DNA of 50,817 bases from Gracilibacillus suaedae (GCF_017599345.1 NZ_JAGFVL010000014.1:1-50817), one strand, 5' to 3'; counted from the stretch's first letter, positions 8,691 to 18,611 are shown. Notes: generated from the sequence alone by a model not told the origin. A program made the numbers and translations.

Positions 8691-8719
8691 ATAATAGCAA
8701 AAACCAGCGATAATTTCAA
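8691..8719 (-). promoter_or_regulatory. SigA-type promoter for rpmG
   Basis: Minus strand: TTGAAA (8714-8719), a 17-base spacer, and TATTAT (8691-8696). It points at rpmG, whose start lies about 60 bases downstream. Confidence 0.7.
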
Positions 8720-8869
8720 GTATATGTTTTATTGTATTCTTAAATATGGTATAACTATATATGTAGATAAGGTGAGCGTTCTATTCACTGCGGTTATACC
8801 GACTGAAAGTTAGCGAAACTTATCATTAGTTTAGCAATCGTCATAATGGTCAAAATTAGGAGGAAAGTT

Positions 8870-9217
8870 ATGTTATATGCAACAATAGCTACAGTAATTA
8901 TTATAGCCGTCATATTATGGATTGTATCATTTTTTATGCAAGATAAATTTAAACAACTAGAAGATCAATTTGAGCAGTTCTCCATTTCATCTTTACAAGA
9001 AACGTATCAACTTAAAAAGAAGATTAATATTCTAGAAGAAGAGTTATTGATTGATGATTTATCAGTTGAACAAACAATAAGTCCTGCAAGTACTCAACAA
9101 ACACCAACTGTTAGAAAAGTACAAGAATTATATCAACGTGGACATGATACAGATGACATAGCAGAACAACTTAATATCAATGAATATGACGTCATTTCAA
9201 TGATTAAACAATTTTAA
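8870..9217 (+). CDS. Membrane-anchored coiled-coil protein with C-terminal HTH
   Basis: A 115-aa protein with an N-terminal membrane helix (about 3-23), a charged coiled coil (about 25-62), a polar linker and a C-terminal segment (about 85-113, [19 protein letters not shown]) that looks like the helix-turn-helix of resolvases or sigma region 4. AGGAGG lies 6 bases before the ATG at 8870; an earlier in-frame ATG lacks a site. It is followed 27 bases later by a second membrane-anchored gene, and the two form one operon ending in a strong terminator. B. subtilis has two small genes (yqzC, yqzD) between pst and rpmG, so this may be that pair; I could not confirm it. Function unknown. Confidence 0.75.
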   Translation: MLYATIATVIIIAVILWIVSFFMQDKFKQLEDQFEQFSISSLQETYQLKKKINILEEELLIDDLSVEQTISPASTQQTPTVRKVQELYQRGHDTDDIAEQLNINEYDVISMIKQF

Positions 9218-9244
9218 ACTAGCCTAAAAGAATGAGGGATAACT

Positions 9245-9754
9245 TTGAAGCAAATCATTAGAGCCTTTTCTCTTGGATTATTAGTTGCAGCTGTCATAAT
9301 CGGAGTTACATATTATGTAGAAAAGCCTGAACAAGCTCAATCTACTTCTTCTCCTACGATTGATGATTCTATTAAACTAGTAGAAGATGATGGGTATTAT
9401 GTATATGAAGAAAATTTAGAATCAAAGGTAAGTCAATTAGAGCAAGAAATAGAAGAATTACAGCAAAACACGAATAATGATCCAGAAGAACCAACAGATG
9501 AATTAGGTGAACAAACGGAAGAAGCTGAAGAAGAAGGCGAAGAAACAACGATCACAATTGAATCAGGTATGACCATGCCAGAAATTGTGGCATTACTAGA
9601 TGAAAATGAACTAATTGTAGATGAAAATGCATTTATATCATATTTGGAAGAAAATGAGCTAACTCGATATATTCAAATCGGCGAATTCAATCTACATCGT
9701 GGAATGTCGGTGGAAGAATTAACGAACATTATAACGAGACAAACAGAGGAGTAG
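9245..9754 (+). CDS. Membrane-anchored protein with MltG-like LysM subdomain
   Basis: A 169-aa protein with a TTG start preceded by GAGGG at 6 bases. It has one N-terminal membrane helix (about 6-25), a short coiled coil (about 57-76), a very acidic linker (about 78-103), and a C-terminal domain (about 106-165) with SGMTMPEIVALLDENELI and FNLHRGMSVEELTNIIT. That pattern resembles the LysM-like N-terminal subdomain of MltG/YceG endolytic transglycosylases, but the catalytic domain is absent, so it is more likely a wall-binding or regulatory protein than an enzyme. It forms an operon with the preceding HTH membrane protein and converges on phoU. Confidence 0.8.
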   Translation: MKQIIRAFSLGLLVAAVIIGVTYYVEKPEQAQSTSSPTIDDSIKLVEDDGYYVYEENLESKVSQLEQEIEELQQNTNNDPEEPTDELGEQTEEAEEEGEETTITIESGMTMPEIVALLDENELIVDENAFISYLEENELTRYIQIGEFNLHRGMSVEELTNIITRQTEE

Positions 9755-9773
9755 ATTATAAATCTACTCCTCT
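9745..9773 (+). terminator. Terminator of the two-gene membrane operon
   Basis: A 13-bp perfect stem (AGAGGAGTAGATT and complement) with a 3-nt loop, followed by TTTCTT. The stem contains the TAG stop codon at 9752-9754. It lies 14 bases beyond the end of convergent phoU and may limit read-through from both sides. Confidence 0.85.
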
Positions 9774-9787
9774 TTCTTCATGTTAGT

Positions 9788-10450
9788 TTAGTTGTTTAAG
9801 TCTAATGATTCACCCTTTACCAGATACATGACGTCTTCACCAATATTTGTTGCGTGATCACCAATGCGTTCTACATATCTGCCGCTGAATGCCATTTGCA
9901 TAATATGCTGAATTTTTTGAGGATTTGTTGCCGTTTCTTCCAATAACTCACGTAACATAGTGGAATACATATTATCAACAACATCATCCAATTCAGCTAA
10001 TTTCCTTGCTAAAGTAATATCTTCATTTTCATATGACAGAATTGCTAAATCGATCATTTCTACTGCTATTAATTTCATTTCCTGAATAGAAGGGTGTACT
10101 TCTATTCCGTGATCCTTGCCTAAATGAATAGTGGATTTCGCCACATTTTTTGCATTATCAGCCATTCGCTCTAGATCATTGGAAATTCGAAGAGCAACAA
10201 CTAATCTACGTAAATCTGTTGCAACAGGTTGTTGTCTTGCAATTAGTACAATCGCTTCTTCATTAATTTTCCTGTCTAACTGATCGAGCTCTTTATCATT
10301 TTGAATTATTTGTTCTGCTTGTGAAACATCTGCTCGATATAAAGCATCAATTGCTGAATTAAGTTGTTCTTTTGTTCGTTTCGCTAATTCAATGATTAGT
10401 TCTTCTACATGTTGCAACTCACCTTGGAAAGCCTCTCTACCTACCATCAT
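9788..10450 (-). CDS. phoU: Phosphate signalling protein PhoU
   Basis: Cytoplasmic helical protein that links the Pst transporter to PhoR/PhoP signalling and limits phosphate uptake. It has two PhoU repeats of three helices each, with the typical E/D-rich metal-binding patterns RISNDLERMADNAKNVAK (about 88-105) and YVERIGDHATNIGEDV (about 191-206). The 220-aa length is normal. GGGAG lies close to the first of two ATGs, so the second ATG (10447) is an equally good start. It is the last gene of the pst operon, 46 bases after pstB. Confidence 0.95.
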   Translation of the reverse strand: MMVGREAFQGELQHVEELIIELAKRTKEQLNSAIDALYRADVSQAEQIIQNDKELDQLDRKINEEAIVLIARQQPVATDLRRLVVALRISNDLERMADNAKNVAKSTIHLGKDHGIEVHPSIQEMKLIAVEMIDLAILSYENEDITLARKLAELDDVVDNMYSTMLRELLEETATNPQKIQHIMQMAFSGRYVERIGDHATNIGEDVMYLVKGESLDLNN

Positions 10451-10496
10451 GTACTCCCTTTCCTATCAATTTCTTGTAATATAAATATTCAGCTTA

Positions 10497-11330
10497 TTAA
10501 CCAAAACGACCAGTAATATAATCTTCCGTACGTTTATCTTTTGGATTTGAAAAAAGTTGATCTGTTTCCGAAAACTCCACTACTTCACCATTTAACATAA
10601 AAACAGTTCTATCAGAAATTCTTGCAGCTTGTTGCATATTGTGAGTAACAATAATTATTGTATAATTTTGCTTTAATTCCTTAATTAATTCTTCGATTTT
10701 TAATGTGGAAATAGGGTCTAAAGCTGATGTAGGCTCATCCATTAGAATAACATCTGGTTCTATCGCTAAACATCGAGCTATACAGACTCTTTGCTGTTGA
10801 CCTCCCGAAAGTCCATATGCATTCTCGTTTAAACGATCTTTTACTTCATCCCAAATGGCTGCTCCACGTAGACTTTTTTCCACAATATCATCTAATAATG
10901 CTTTCTTTTTAATCCCATGAATTTTAGGTCCGTACGCTACATTCTCATAAATAGATTTCGGAAAAGGATTAGGCTTTTGAAAAACCATTCCTACTCGTGT
11001 TCGCAGGTCTTCTACATTCATTGATTTATCTAAAATATTGTTTCCTTTATAAGCAATCGAACCTGTAGTACTTACACCTGGTACAAGTTCAACCATACGA
11101 TTTAATGTTTTAATATAGGTTGATTTACCGCAACCTGAAGGCCCGATAATTGCGGTAACTTCATTTTCCTTCATCTCCAAATTAATATCTTTGAGTGCAT
11201 GGTTTTCAGAGTACCATAAGTTTAAATTTTTTGTATCGTAAACAACACGTTTTTGTGTTGTATTATTTTCAGTAGTTGTATGATCATTACTTACTTCGAT
11301 CTGAACTTTATTATCAGTAGCCATATTCAT
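10497..11330 (-). CDS. pstB: Phosphate ABC transporter ATP-binding protein PstB
   Basis: ATPase of the high-affinity phosphate importer, at the inner face of the membrane. Walker A is GPSGCGKST (about residues 63-71), the signature is LSGGQQQR, and Walker B runs into DEPTSALD. The H-loop is [15 protein letters not shown] chose the ATG at 11330 (277 aa) because AAGGAG sits 6 bases upstream; the longer frame would add about 30 unrelated residues. Only one pstB is present, whereas B. subtilis has two (pstBA, pstBB). Confidence 0.96.
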   Translation of the reverse strand: MNMATDNKVQIEVSNDHTTTENNTTQKRVVYDTKNLNLWYSENHALKDINLEMKENEVTAIIGPSGCGKSTYIKTLNRMVELVPGVSTTGSIAYKGNNILDKSMNVEDLRTRVGMVFQKPNPFPKSIYENVAYGPKIHGIKKKALLDDIVEKSLRGAAIWDEVKDRLNENAYGLSGGQQQRVCIARCLAIEPDVILMDEPTSALDPISTLKIEELIKELKQNYTIIIVTHNMQQAARISDRTVFMLNGEVVEFSETDQLFSNPKDKRTEDYITGRFG

Positions 11331-11379
11331 TTTCCACTCCTTAACTATGGTCTTGTTGCATGATTGAACTGAATAACTG

Positions 11380-12264
11380 TTAATATCTCTGTTGATACTT
11401 ATTACGAATAATAATCGCAACAGAATTTAAAATAAACAAGATTAGTAATAATACAATGATCGTTGCTGCAGCTAAGTTTGCATATTCAGCAACTAATGAT
11501 GCATCAATAGTCCAATAATATATTTGCATCGGTAGTGCAGTGAATGTATCAAATAAACCGTTTGGAAAAGGAATCAATAATGCCGGGATCCCCAAAACTG
11601 TTAAAGGTGCTGTTTCTCCAATTGCACGCGAAAGTGAAAGAATCGAGCCAGTTAGTATACTAGGTATTGCCGCCGGTAAAATGATTCTTCGAATGGTCTG
11701 CCACTTAGTAGCACCCATTCCATAAGAAGCCTCAGATAAATGACCTGGTACTGCTCTTAATGCTTCCTGAGCAGATACAATAAGAATCGGTAAAACTAGT
11801 AAAGCTAAAGTTAATCCACCTGCTAATACCACATTCCCGAAATCCATCAAGCGGACAAATACTGTTAAACCTAATAACCCATAAACAATCGAAGGTACAC
11901 CAGCTAGATTAGAAATATTCGTCTCAATAAATGACCGGATAGTACCTTTTTTGGAATATAACTCCAGGTAAATTGCTGTACCAACCCCGATAATGAGTGT
12001 GACAGGAATAACAACTAACATTACCCATACGGTACCAAGAATAGCCCCCATAATACCTGCTCTATCAGCATTTGTCGATAGTCGTCCGGTGATGAAATCT
12101 AAATCGATCCATGATGCCCCTTGAAATAATACACGAGCTATTAATATAACAAGTACTACTAGTCCAAATAGAGTAGAGAGGAAAAATATAGATTTCCAAA
12201 TACTATTTTTTCTTACACGTGCGTTCATTTTGTTATTTTCGTGTAATGCTTCTAGGTTTTCCAT
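11380..12264 (-). CDS. pstA: Phosphate ABC transporter permease PstA
   Basis: Integral membrane subunit that forms the phosphate channel together with PstC. It has about six membrane helices. The permease EAA loop reads [22 protein letters not shown], near residues 178-199. The start codon overlaps the pstC stop by 1 base, which indicates translational coupling. The 294-aa length fits PstA. Confidence 0.95.
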   Translation of the reverse strand: MENLEALHENNKMNARVRKNSIWKSIFFLSTLFGLVVLVILIARVLFQGASWIDLDFITGRLSTNADRAGIMGAILGTVWVMLVVIPVTLIIGVGTAIYLELYSKKGTIRSFIETNISNLAGVPSIVYGLLGLTVFVRLMDFGNVVLAGGLTLALLVLPILIVSAQEALRAVPGHLSEASYGMGATKWQTIRRIILPAAIPSILTGSILSLSRAIGETAPLTVLGIPALLIPFPNGLFDTFTALPMQIYYWTIDASLVAEYANLAAATIIVLLLILFILNSVAIIIRNKYQQRY

Positions 12265-13220
12265 TAATATTCCTCCCTAAATTTACGAGAGATATATTTC
12301 GCAAGTAAATTCATAATTAGCGTAAATGCAAATAATGTTAATGCAACAGCATATAAGCTGTAGTATAAAGTAGAACCTGCAGGAGCTTCCCCACCAGAAA
12401 CTTCCACGATATATGCTGTCATTGTTTGCATGGATTGTGTCAAATCAAAAGTGAAGTTTTTCGAACTACCACTTGCTATTGTTACGATCATTGTTTCTCC
12501 AATTGCTCTTGAAATAGCTAATACAAAGGACGCCATTATTCCAGAAAAAGCTGCTGGAATAACTACTTTAATAGTTGTTTCTAACTTAGTTGTTCCCATC
12601 GCAAGAGATCCTTCACGAATTCCATTAGGAACAGATGTCATGGCGTCTTCGGATAGGGATGCAATCATTGGAATGATCATAACCCCCATTACAATTCCAG
12701 GACTTAAAATATTGGTAGCCTCAACCTGTGGCCAAATGCTACGAATTAAAGGTGTTACAAATGTGAATGCAAAAAAACCATAAACAATTGTTGGAATACC
12801 TGCCAATACTTCTAACAATGGTTTTAATATTCTTCTCACTTTATCTGAAGCATATTCACTTAAATAAATAGCTGACATGATACCAATTGGGCCTGCAACA
12901 AGGATTGCGATAAGAGACGAAAAAATAGTCCCATTCAACAAAGGTAAAATTCCAAATTCAGGATTTTGACTAAGTGGCTTTAATTCCGTTCCAGTAAAGA
13001 AATCTAATATCGGAACTTCCATAAAGAAATGTACTGCTTGGCTGATTAGTGTATATAAAATTCCGATTGTTGTCAGAACCGTAATTGATGCTAGCAAGAA
13101 AAGAATGGCAGGAACTAACTTTTCCATATAATTGTTTATACTTTTCTTTTTCTTGTTTTCAGCAATCAATTCACTGACATTGACAGCACTGTTAAACTTT
13201 GATTCGCTGTTCGTTGCCAT
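12264..13220 (-). CDS. pstC: Phosphate ABC transporter permease PstC
   Basis: Integral membrane partner of PstA in the high-affinity phosphate importer. It has six to seven membrane helices and an EAA-type cytoplasmic loop near residues 203-221 with GSLAMGTTKLETTIKVVIP. I prefer the ATG at 13220 (318 aa), with AAGGAG about 11 bases upstream; a GTG at 13232 is in frame but directly abuts that site. The gene follows pstS by about 105 bases and overlaps pstA by 1 base. Confidence 0.95.
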   Translation of the reverse strand: MATNSESKFNSAVNVSELIAENKKKKSINNYMEKLVPAILFLLASITVLTTIGILYTLISQAVHFFMEVPILDFFTGTELKPLSQNPEFGILPLLNGTIFSSLIAILVAGPIGIMSAIYLSEYASDKVRRILKPLLEVLAGIPTIVYGFFAFTFVTPLIRSIWPQVEATNILSPGIVMGVMIIPMIASLSEDAMTSVPNGIREGSLAMGTTKLETTIKVVIPAAFSGIMASFVLAISRAIGETMIVTIASGSSKNFTFDLTQSMQTMTAYIVEVSGGEAPAGSTLYYSLYAVALTLFAFTLIMNLLAKYISRKFREEY

Positions 13221-13325
13221 TTCTTGGAGCACTCCTTCTTTAACTCACAATAAGATGAGAGCACAGATGCCCCCATCTTATTGAAGCCATTATATTGAAA
13301 AATAATGTTACATACTAATTCACGA

Positions 13326-14348
13326 TTATTGGATAGCCTGAACTTCCTCTAGTATTGCTTGCTGTTCTTCATCTGGAATTGGCGCAAATCCAGTTTCACC
13401 AGCAAACTCATTAATACTCTCAGCTACATAAACTGCATAGTCATGAACTTGAGGTTTTTCTTTAGCATTATCAACATTTAAATAGGTGAACACTGGACGA
13501 GTATAGTCTGCATAAGGACCTTCTTCTCCAATAGTATCAAGTGAAGGAACAACAGCGCCGTCTCCAAAATCAATTCCGACAGCCTGTACTTGGTCTTGAT
13601 TATTGTCATAATAACCAAAGCCAAAGAATCCAATTCCGTTTACATCCTCAGAGATAAGCGTCACTAGAGTAGAATATTCTTGTTGTAAGTCAATTCCTTC
13701 TACTAGGTCTTGTTCTTCTAAGATTTCTTCATAGAAGAATTCATACGTACCGTGGTTCTCGTTTGGACCATATGTTTGAATTTCTTCATCTGGCCACTCA
13801 GAGTTAATTTCAGACCAATTTGTTACATTTCCTAAGAAAATATCTTGAACTTGTTCTGCAGTAAGCTCTGTAGCCCAGTCATTTTCTGGATTAGTTACAA
13901 TCGTTAAACCGTCTAATGCAACTTTAATTTCCATTACTTCCATACCAAGTTCATCTGCTTTAGCTTTTTCTTCATCTTTAATTGGACGAGAAGCATCATT
14001 GAAATCTGTACCTTCTTCAACTAAAAACTTTTCGAAACCAGCACTACTACCTGCTCGCCCTACTTCAACTGATACATTTGGTTGTTCATTAAGCATATAC
14101 TCTTCTGCTAATCTTGACATTAATGGGTACACAGTACCTGAACCATCAATTGCAACAGTTCCTTCTAATTCGTCTGAAGCTTCTGTTTCTTCTTCATTAG
14201 AAGTTTCTTCAGCTCCGTCCTCTGTTTCACTTGCATTTGCTTCTTCACTGTTGTCTGTTTCTTCTTCTGAATCACTTCCACATGCAGCTAATAGCCCAAT
14301 TGTAAGTACAGCTATTAAAGCTAACAACATGATTTTGAACTTGCTCAT
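13326..14348 (-). CDS. pstS: Phosphate-binding lipoprotein PstS
   Basis: Extracellular phosphate-binding protein of the Pst importer, lipid-anchored to the membrane. The signal peptide ends in the lipobox LAAC (cysteine near residue 23). A long acidic linker (about 25-65) rich in E, D, S and T precedes the binding domain, which contains IDGSGTVYPLMSRLAEEY and GRAGSSAGFEKF, the phosphate-loop regions of PstS. The 340-aa length is normal. The strongly acidic linker and surface suggest a salt-adapted organism. First gene of pstSCAB-phoU and directly under the PhoP-type promoter. Confidence 0.96.
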   Translation of the reverse strand: MSKFKIMLLALIAVLTIGLLAACGSDSEEETDNSEEANASETEDGAEETSNEEETEASDELEGTVAIDGSGTVYPLMSRLAEEYMLNEQPNVSVEVGRAGSSAGFEKFLVEEGTDFNDASRPIKDEEKAKADELGMEVMEIKVALDGLTIVTNPENDWATELTAEQVQDIFLGNVTNWSEINSEWPDEEIQTYGPNENHGTYEFFYEEILEEQDLVEGIDLQQEYSTLVTLISEDVNGIGFFGFGYYDNNQDQVQAVGIDFGDGAVVPSLDTIGEEGPYADYTRPVFTYLNVDNAKEKPQVHDYAVYVAESINEFAGETGFAPIPDEEQQAILEEVQAIQ

Positions 14349-14380
14349 TTTTTGCTTCCCCCTATATAGACGATGTGATT

Positions 14381-14405
14381 TAGAAGCTTGTCAATTAAGC
14401 TTCTA
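14381..14405 (-). other. 5' leader stem-loop of pst mRNA
   Basis: A perfect 9-bp stem (TAGAAGCTT and complement) with a 7-nt loop lies right at the predicted pstS transcription start (about 14403). A hairpin at the very 5' end of a transcript can protect it from decay; that role is inferred. Confidence 0.45.
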
Positions 14406-14409
14406 TTAC

Positions 14410-14463
14410 ATCATAACTCACAACTATTAATCTACTATTAACTAATTGTAAAGAGATTGTAAA
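14410..14463 (-). promoter_or_regulatory. PhoP box and promoter of the pst operon
   Basis: On the minus strand four hexamers, TTTACA, TTTACA, TTAATA, TTAATA (at 14458, 14447, 14436 and 14425), are spaced exactly 11 bp apart. This is the layout of Bacillus PhoP boxes (TT-A/C/T-ACA repeats with 5-bp spacers). A -10 box TATGAT (14410-14415) follows 9 bases later, which puts the repeats at about -22 to -60, the position used for PhoP activation. The pst operon is the best-known Pho regulon target, so induction on phosphate starvation is expected. Confidence 0.88.
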
Positions 14464-14784
14464 TTCGACATTTTTATTGAAATTGAGACGAAAGGACAAT
14501 AGAACTCAATTGATTGACAATTTGAGAGCTAACTTATTTCATATACTTTTAGCAGATACTCTATGCTTATAGTTAAGCAACGTAATTTATATTTGTTCAA
14601 TTGAATTTTTACTTAGATTTACTAAGGATGTAATTGGAAATTGTCTTTCTCATTGTATTTTCCTTTTCAGTTGTTCCTTCACCCCCTCTCGTAACTATCA
14701 TGTCATTACATTTGACTACAATCTCTAAGGAAAATTATATTGTTCACTCAGAAACTAGCTGTTCTGGAATATGCTCCCATACAT
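14464..14784. other. Intergenic region between pstS promoter and pbpA terminator
   Basis: About 320 bp of A/T-rich sequence upstream of the PhoP box. I see no reading frame with a ribosome binding site, no RNA gene and no clear repeat. Confidence 0.5.
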
Positions 14785-14820
14785 AAAAAACCGGAACTAG
14801 ATTACTAGTTCCGGTTTTTT
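14785..14820. terminator. Terminator after pbpA
   Basis: A stem with core CCGGAACTAG and its complement, loop ATTA, extended by six A-T pairs and flanked by T runs on both strands. It touches the pbpA stop codon (14820-14822). Confidence 0.9.
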
Positions 14821-16976
14821 TATTCATCCTCTTGTTCATCATTTTCTAATTGTTCTTGTTTCTCTTCGTCACTTTTTTCTTTGAATTCATAGTAAGTTTC
14901 GATAATCCTACTACCTATAGCATGATGAACATTATGTCTGCCGGTTTTTGTTCCATTTTCAGGAACGATGACCGCAAAGGCGACCTCTGGATTTTCAGTA
15001 GGACTATAGCCTACTAATGATAAATTATTAGTCTCCGCTACTTGTACGGGATCACCATCAATAATTTCATACTTTGGTTTCTGAGCTGTACCTGTCTTTC
15101 CAGCTACTTCATAAGGGAAGTTAGCCCATTCAGTTGTTGTAGCAGTACCATCAGTAAATACACGTCTAAATCCTTCTTGCACTCGTTCTATATATTTATC
15201 GTCCATACCAACACGATTTAACACTTCCGGACTAAAGGATTCAATCACTTTACCCGGTGTACCATTTTCATTACTAGGTTCTCGGATTTCTTTAACGAGA
15301 CGCGGCTTCATTCTATAGCCATCATTCGCAATAGTTGAAACATACTGTGCTAACTGTAAAGTGGTGTACGTATCATATTGCCCAATCGATAGGTGAAGCA
15401 AATTCCCCTGAGCAGGATCAGTACCTGTTACACCAGTTGCTTCAAATGGTAAATCAATACCAGTTTTCACACCTAAACCAAATTGACTGTAATAATTTCT
15501 CATCGTCCCAAAAGCACTGTAGTCAAAGTTATATAACGGCTCCTCATAACGATAAGTAGCTCCTGCTATTTTCATTGCAATTCTTGCCATATATACGTTG
15601 GAGGATTCTTGAATTGCATACACATCGGAAATACTTGGCCCTAAGTCTCTGTGAGATTTAAATGCTGGTGTTGACTTAATTTTAATAACTCCATCAGCCA
15701 TATGTGTTCCAATATCAATCACACCTTCTTGATAACCAGCCAATACTGTCGCACCTTTAATCGAAGACCCTGGTTCATGTGAATCATAAATAGTTCTATA
15801 CGCCTGGTTCAAGTATTCATCCTCGTCCTCATCATAACGAAATCCTGACATAGCTAATATATCGCCTGTTTGTGGATTCATCACAACTGCTAAAGCATCT
15901 TTCAAATAGCCAGTATTGTTATTAGGATTATTTATAGCAGTACGAAGCTCTTCTTGTACTATTTTGTCAACCGCTGCCTGAAACTCCATATCTACTGAAA
16001 GAATAAGGTCCTTTCCTCTTTGGCCTTCGACAACAACTTCAGAATTGACCACATTTCCACTCGTGTCTGTTGTATACTGAACTTTTTCTTTTCTTCCTCT
16101 AAGTACGTGCTCATATTGTTCTTCTAAACCACTTGTTCCTACGCGATCGTTCCAAGTATAACCATTCGATAAATAATAATCACTATTCTCACGAGGTATC
16201 CCTTCATCAGATGTAGTTAAGTTTCCAATGAACGAACTTAACGTTTCCTCATAGAGTCGTTCTCTATCCCAATCTATGACTGCATCTATTCCTGGTAAGT
16301 CATGTAAGTGTTCTGACACTTTGGCATATTCCTCATCTGTTAAGCCTTCATTGACTACCACATGTGGAGATAGTTCGTAGGCTGCATCCAATTCTTTCTT
16401 AATCGCAATAACATTCTTTACTTCTGATGTCCAATCAATTTCGTCTAAGTGTTTTTGCGTAATGGCGTCAAGTTCAGCCTGATATTGCTCACCAGTATCA
16501 AGATTTTCTCTTTCTTCATCTGATAGAAGGTCAATAACTTCTTTTCTATTTTTTATATACCAGTATTCTTTCTTGTCTCGTTCTCGAACTGCGTCATCAA
16601 GCTCTTTTTCATCTTTTATTATTGTGATATATTTCGCCAACTCTTCAGCTAGTTTAAGTCGAGCTTCAGCTGATTCACCATTTTTGGGAGGTGTATAGGT
16701 AATCGACTTGACCGTTTTATTATCTAATATCAGATCAAAATCGCTGTCATACAGTTTACCTCTAGGTACTGGTTTTTCAGAGGGCGTATTCTCTGTTTGA
16801 TTAATCTGCCGTTGTGCCTCCTCCCCGTTAAGTATCTGCACAACACCTAGTTGCACAATCAACAGGGAAAAGACAAGAAATACACTTAAAAACAATATAT
16901 TTAATCGAAAAGGCAGTTGCGCCTTTTTCTTTTTTGATTTATTTTTCTTTTTTTTAAATTCCAGATGCTGATTCAT
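14820..16976 (-). CDS. pbpA: Class B penicillin-binding protein 2 (PbpA/YqgF type)
   Basis: Membrane-anchored transpeptidase that cross-links peptidoglycan, probably in side-wall elongation. A basic N-terminus and one membrane helix (about 25-50) precede the dimerisation domain (PRGKLYDSDFD, about 71-81) and the transpeptidase domain. The active serine motif is SSIK (about 404-407), followed by SSN and KTGTAQ. The start at 16976 has AGGGGG 7 bases upstream, giving 718 aa; the longer frame overlaps it. Synteny with B. subtilis pbpA (PBP2A), between yqgE and pstS, supports the name. A roughly 100-residue charged insert in the N-terminal domain is normal for this class. Confidence 0.95.
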   Translation of the reverse strand: MNQHLEFKKKKNKSKKKKAQLPFRLNILFLSVFLVFSLLIVQLGVVQILNGEEAQRQINQTENTPSEKPVPRGKLYDSDFDLILDNKTVKSITYTPPKNGESAEARLKLAEELAKYITIIKDEKELDDAVRERDKKEYWYIKNRKEVIDLLSDEERENLDTGEQYQAELDAITQKHLDEIDWTSEVKNVIAIKKELDAAYELSPHVVVNEGLTDEEYAKVSEHLHDLPGIDAVIDWDRERLYEETLSSFIGNLTTSDEGIPRENSDYYLSNGYTWNDRVGTSGLEEQYEHVLRGRKEKVQYTTDTSGNVVNSEVVVEGQRGKDLILSVDMEFQAAVDKIVQEELRTAINNPNNNTGYLKDALAVVMNPQTGDILAMSGFRYDEDEDEYLNQAYRTIYDSHEPGSSIKGATVLAGYQEGVIDIGTHMADGVIKIKSTPAFKSHRDLGPSISDVYAIQESSNVYMARIAMKIAGATYRYEEPLYNFDYSAFGTMRNYYSQFGLGVKTGIDLPFEATGVTGTDPAQGNLLHLSIGQYDTYTTLQLAQYVSTIANDGYRMKPRLVKEIREPSNENGTPGKVIESFSPEVLNRVGMDDKYIERVQEGFRRVFTDGTATTTEWANFPYEVAGKTGTAQKPKYEIIDGDPVQVAETNNLSLVGYSPTENPEVAFAVIVPENGTKTGRHNVHHAIGSRIIETYYEFKEKSDEEKQEQLENDEQEDE

Positions 16977-17157
16977 CCTCATTCCCCCTAATGACAAACA
17001 TCTCATATATTATAACATGATATCCATACCTTTACTATTCATTTAACAGTATAAATTGAGACTGCCAGCAGTAGGGGGATATCCTGCTCTGCTGTAACTA
17101 ATTAGGAATCAGCGCACCTGCTCCAGCCACTTAACTTCTTTGAAATATTTGGGTGTG

Positions 17158-18399
17158 CTACGTACGGTTAACACCATGATAAATAGATGAATCTGTTTGG
17201 TGAACAAAATAATAAGCAAATAAATTACCTCCTCCAATCGTCAATAAGAGAATCGGTATCATGACTCTTGGGTCAACAAGAGAAACACTGACAATAAAAA
17301 TCAATATCGCAGAGACCCTTCCAATATTTACAAACAACTCCCTTATAATGATGTATTCTACCCTTAAATCTTTTGCCCCTTTTGCCTTACCAATGATATC
17401 GTACGTCAATGATATGAAAGGAACATTATAGAGCGGGTACGCAATCCCTACAATGATTCCATAAACAAGTAACATCCCATAACCAGTCTGAAAAACAAAT
17501 AGACCAACAGCTACATACAATAGAAATCCACCAAGTAAAATCGCTTGTTTTCGATATTCCACTTTTAATATTTTCGTTACCAGATAATAACTAATAAACG
17601 AACATAGAGAAAGAGTTAAATTGAAACCACCTAATGCAAATTCACTATTCGTTGCAATGTATACCCAAATAGCCACAACAAATATAAATAAACCTTCTCT
17701 TAACCCTTGAAAAATATGTGCATATAAAATATTGCGCCAGTTTCGATTGGATTTTCTCTCCCATGCAACCTGTTTAAAGAAGAATTTTCCCGTTGCTTTT
17801 CGTTTCTTTAGGAAAAACGAACATACTACTGCAATTAGAAATAAAAAAAAGGATATAAAGAAAATCAAACTATATCCTTGGAAATTATCCAGCCTTGTGA
17901 TTATATAACCCGCTGAGATGGGACCGATCATACCACCTAATGATTGTAAAGTTCCTAGAATTCCGTTAAAAAAATCCCTTGTCTCTGGCTCCGTAACTTC
18001 GAACGTTAACACATTAAATGCTAACCAGTAGAAACCATAACCTATCCCTAGAATCGCACCTAATAAATAAGGAAAACGTGAAGCATTGTCACCTGCTAAT
18101 AATACAGTCACATAGAAAATGGATAAAAAAATAACTCCTGTTCTAATAATAATGGTTCTATCCACTTTCTTCGCAAACTTTCCGGCAACAACAAACGATA
18201 TTGGTTGCAGGATATAAACAAACAAATTGTATATAGCAATATCAATATAATCCCCAGATTGTTTCCATAAAAAGATATTAACAAAAGTATTGGATAAAAA
18301 TGTTGCAATGGCGTATAAGCCGCCAATTGTTAATAATAACTTTAAATCTTTACTATTCGGCATTCTTTTTTTCGTTCTTTTCACGGTTTCGCTCATCAT
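17158..18399 (-). CDS. yqgE: MFS transporter, YqgE type
   Basis: A 413-aa membrane transporter of the major facilitator superfamily with about twelve helices. A basic N-terminus is followed by an RTIIIRTGVIF loop after the second helix. The substrate is unknown. The position between pbpA and sodA is that of B. subtilis yqgE. GAGGTGTAA precedes the first ATG. No drug-efflux signature is clear enough to name a substrate. Confidence 0.88.
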   Translation of the reverse strand: MMSETVKRTKKRMPNSKDLKLLLTIGGLYAIATFLSNTFVNIFLWKQSGDYIDIAIYNLFVYILQPISFVVAGKFAKKVDRTIIIRTGVIFLSIFYVTVLLAGDNASRFPYLLGAILGIGYGFYWLAFNVLTFEVTEPETRDFFNGILGTLQSLGGMIGPISAGYIITRLDNFQGYSLIFFISFFLFLIAVVCSFFLKKRKATGKFFFKQVAWERKSNRNWRNILYAHIFQGLREGLFIFVVAIWVYIATNSEFALGGFNLTLSLCSFISYYLVTKILKVEYRKQAILLGGFLLYVAVGLFVFQTGYGMLLVYGIIVGIAYPLYNVPFISLTYDIIGKAKGAKDLRVEYIIIRELFVNIGRVSAILIFIVSVSLVDPRVMIPILLLTIGGGNLFAYYFVHQTDSSIYHGVNRT

Positions 18400-18582
18400 T
18401 TACACCTCACTACGATCTAACCTTTATTTTGGTCTAGAAAGTAGCAGATATACATTTAATCAATTGAAGATATTTTTATCAATCTTATTCACCAAATATG
18501 GTGTGTGCCATTTATCAAGCGGTAGAAATAAAAGGAAAAAAGGACAACACTCTAAAAATTCGCCAGATTTCTAACATTATAA

Positions 18583-18611
18583 AGGGGCTATAGTATTAAA
18601 CCATAGCCCCT
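18583..18611 (-). terminator. Terminator after sodA
   Basis: A 9-bp perfect stem (AGGGGCTAT and complement) with an 11-base loop, 15 bases past the sodA stop codon; the minus strand continues TTTATAAT. The rest of the gap to yqgE holds no gene. Confidence 0.75.

Noticed and set aside
17058-17092. Hairpin CAGCAG..CTGCTG after yqgE
   Set aside because: Stem is short and interrupted, with no T-tract, so I do not call it a terminator.
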